NCBI GenBank assembly: GCA_002506645.1
Contig: DAXY01000049.1
Coordinates: 8,417 to 13,898, forward strand
Direction of reading: 5' to 3'
DNA length: 5,482 bases
Source: Vulcanisaeta distributa
Lineage (GTDB): Archaea > Thermoproteota > Thermoprotei > Thermoproteales > Thermocladiaceae
Shown here: piece by piece, positions 4,260-5,482 of the stretch
Layout: each line of letters starts with the position of its first letter
How positions within the stretch are numbered: position 1 is the first letter of the stretch
Notes under the pieces: generated by a model
What the model was told of the DNA's origin: nothing
The model's database searches: none
Seen by the model: the letters and a program-made list of their open reading frames with translations, nothing else
Translations under genes and position numbers: made by a program

Positions 4260-5482
4260 TACGGCACGCTAGTCGGCGGCGTCGACATGGCGCCGAATAA
4301 TGCATTAGCGAGGAACGGCGATATTGCATAAACGAGGACGACCATCAGCGTTAGCACCACCGCATGCCTAAACCCAAGTGATAGCTCACCCTCACCAAGT
4401 TTACCAGCTATCAACCCCATTATGAATGAGTCAATGGTTATTGTGAATGAGAAGGAGGTGGCCAACAAGTTAATCAATGAGTTAGAAGTCGGCCCACCCG
4501 CAGTAATGCTGCCTGGGCCCACCCTAGTGACTATTGCTACCACTGAGAATATGAGGACGACCAACGTCACTATCAATATGACGGCGCCGATATATGGTAC
4601 GTACCTAAGCGGCCTCAGCCTAGCCCTCATATTCTCCTGAACACTCACTATCGATGATGCGAAGTTGGCCAGCATATCGAGGACCTGGGGCGATGCGCCG
4701 CCTAGATCTATAGTCTCAGTCAGTAGGAACGTGAAGACCCTCGAGTAGTAGCTGTGGAGCTTGGGCATTATCGACGAGAGCACGTCCCTGATCGGGACGC
4801 CATACCTGATCTGCCTAACCATTGTGTCGAGGTGCCTATCAAAGGCTCCATACCTCCTGGTATACCTCAGCGTCTCGAAGATCTTCTCGGGCGTGAAACC
4901 GCTCTTCCTGAGCTCGGTCACGTCCCTAAGGAACTCCGCATACTCCCTATCAATTTCCCACCTCTCACGGACGACCTTCATGGAGTAAATGGCAGTTGGT
5001 ACAAACGAGAGAGCCAGCGTTAAACCAAACACTATGGTGAAGTCCAACGGGATTGGTAATCCATGGATGTAAATCCTACTGCTTAAGTCCCTATGGAAGA
5101 GCATTACGTACTCGATGATGCCGAGCGCGGCGGCCACGGCGATGGAGGCCCCAGCCCACCTATACGGCCTGTAATCCGTATATGGCGACCTGAAGGCAGA
5201 GACTTCACCGAGGTATATGAAGGCCACGGATATTCCAGGCACGACGAATAGGCCGAACATGTAGTTCGAGTTTATTGCCTGCATGAACGCTGCGTACCTA
5301 TTGCCGAATGGCGTCACGGCCTGCGCCAGGTATAGAACGTCGAGACCTATTAGAAGTATTGCGGCGGACCCTATGTAACTCTCCATGAGCATTCCCAGGA
5401 ACTCGGCAGCCCTATTCATACGCTCAATGGCATTACTGACAATGTCATGGAGCCTAGTGTTTATGTAATGTACAACATCGCC
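4256..5482 (-). CDS. Archaeal type IV pilus / archaellum-type membrane platform protein (FlaJ/TadC, T2SSF domain), 5' end beyond right edge
   Basis: The frame is open from the right edge to the TAG at 4258-4256: 408 residues are visible and the true start lies outside. The ATG at 5419 gives 387 residues, but the 21 codons before it, beginning GDVVHYIN, look like FlaJ-family sequence, so that ATG is not the start. Counting from M5419, about seven membrane spans are seen (near 17-35, 54-72, 88-107, 125-146, 276-298, 314-338, 353-375). A cytoplasmic T2SSF domain lies at about 160-275, with EFLRDVTELRKSGFTPEKI (162-180), IRYGVPIRDVL (204-214) and LLTETIDLGGASPQVLDMLA (232-251). AGKLGEGELSLGFRH (338-352) is a further FlaJ hallmark. 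The missing N-terminus should carry the first T2SSF domain. Such proteins anchor the assembly ATPase (FlaI/PilB/TadA type) in the membrane and help polymerise pilin; that ATPase gene is probably off the right edge. Whether this is an adhesive pilus, archaellum or other filament cannot be told here. Confidence 0.9.
   Translation of the reverse strand, partial: GDVVHYINTRLHDIVSNAIERMNRAAEFLGMLMESYIGSAAILLIGLDVLYLAQAVTPFGNRYAAFMQAINSNYMFGLFVVPGISVAFIYLGEVSAFRSPYTDYRPYRWAGASIAVAAALGIIEYVMLFHRDLSSRIYIHGLPIPLDFTIVFGLTLALSFVPTAIYSMKVVRERWEIDREYAEFLRDVTELRKSGFTPEKIFETLRYTRRYGAFDRHLDTMVRQIRYGVPIRDVLSSIMPKLHSYYSRVFTFLLTETIDLGGASPQVLDMLANFASSIVSVQENMRARLRPLRYVPYIGAVILIVTLVVLIFSVVAIVTRVGPGSITAGGPTSNSLINLLATSFSFTITIDSFIMGLIAGKLGEGELSLGFRHAVVLTLMVVLVYAISPFLANALFGAMSTPPTSVPY

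Noticed and set aside
4754..5023. Plus-strand frames of 75 and 89 codons opposite the platform gene
   Set aside because: They mirror the conserved T2SSF coding sequence and have no initiation signal or domain.
1..5482. CRISPR repeats, insertion sequences, tRNA or rRNA genes
   Set aside because: Reading both strands by eye showed no regularly spaced repeats, transposase motifs, cloverleaf pattern or rRNA-like sequence.

Overview
The window looks like chromosomal DNA of a thermophilic crenarchaeon, most likely of the Thermoproteales (Vulcanisaeta/Caldivirga-like). I infer this from the archaeal-type RNase HII, an archaeal type IV pilus platform protein (FlaJ/TadC type), TATA boxes about 25-30 nt before start codons (typical of leaderless transcripts), many N-glycosylation sequons in exported proteins, and moderate GC content. 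The assignment rests on sequence character only; no database was searched. Coding density is very high and no gap exceeds about 100 bases. I see no tRNA, rRNA, CRISPR array, insertion sequence or other mobile element.

Left part (1-3050): on the minus strand lie the N-terminal end of a MoxR-type AAA+ ATPase, cut by the left edge, and before it in the same direction an exported, membrane-anchored protein with a transglutaminase-like domain. That domain appears to have lost all three catalytic residues. Diverging from it after only 18 bp, on the plus strand, is an exported single-span membrane protein with a cytoplasmic C-terminal domain resembling DUF4129. Overlapping its end by 26 nt is rnhB (RNase HII). 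MoxR, transglutaminase-like and DUF4129 proteins recur together in bacteria and archaea, usually with a DUF58 protein, so I read this as a variant of that cell-surface/chaperone module with a pseudoenzyme, and with rnhB attached to its plus-strand arm.

Middle (3051-3449): a clear TATA promoter drives an 82-residue two-span membrane protein of unknown function. The TATA box is bracketed by a 12-bp inverted repeat (11/12 matches), a good candidate operator. After that gene comes a 102-bp gap holding a perfect Shine-Dalgarno sequence, a 10-codon mini-ORF, a small GC-rich hairpin, T-rich tracts and the promoter of the next gene.

Right part (3450-5482): a ParA/MinD-family ATPase on the plus strand converges on a FlaJ/TadC-type pilus membrane platform protein on the minus strand; their stop codons overlap in a CTAG. 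The platform gene's reading frame stays open to the right edge, so its 5' part lies outside the window. The ATPase may position or regulate the pilus machine in the manner of TadZ/CpaE, but this rests on proximity only.
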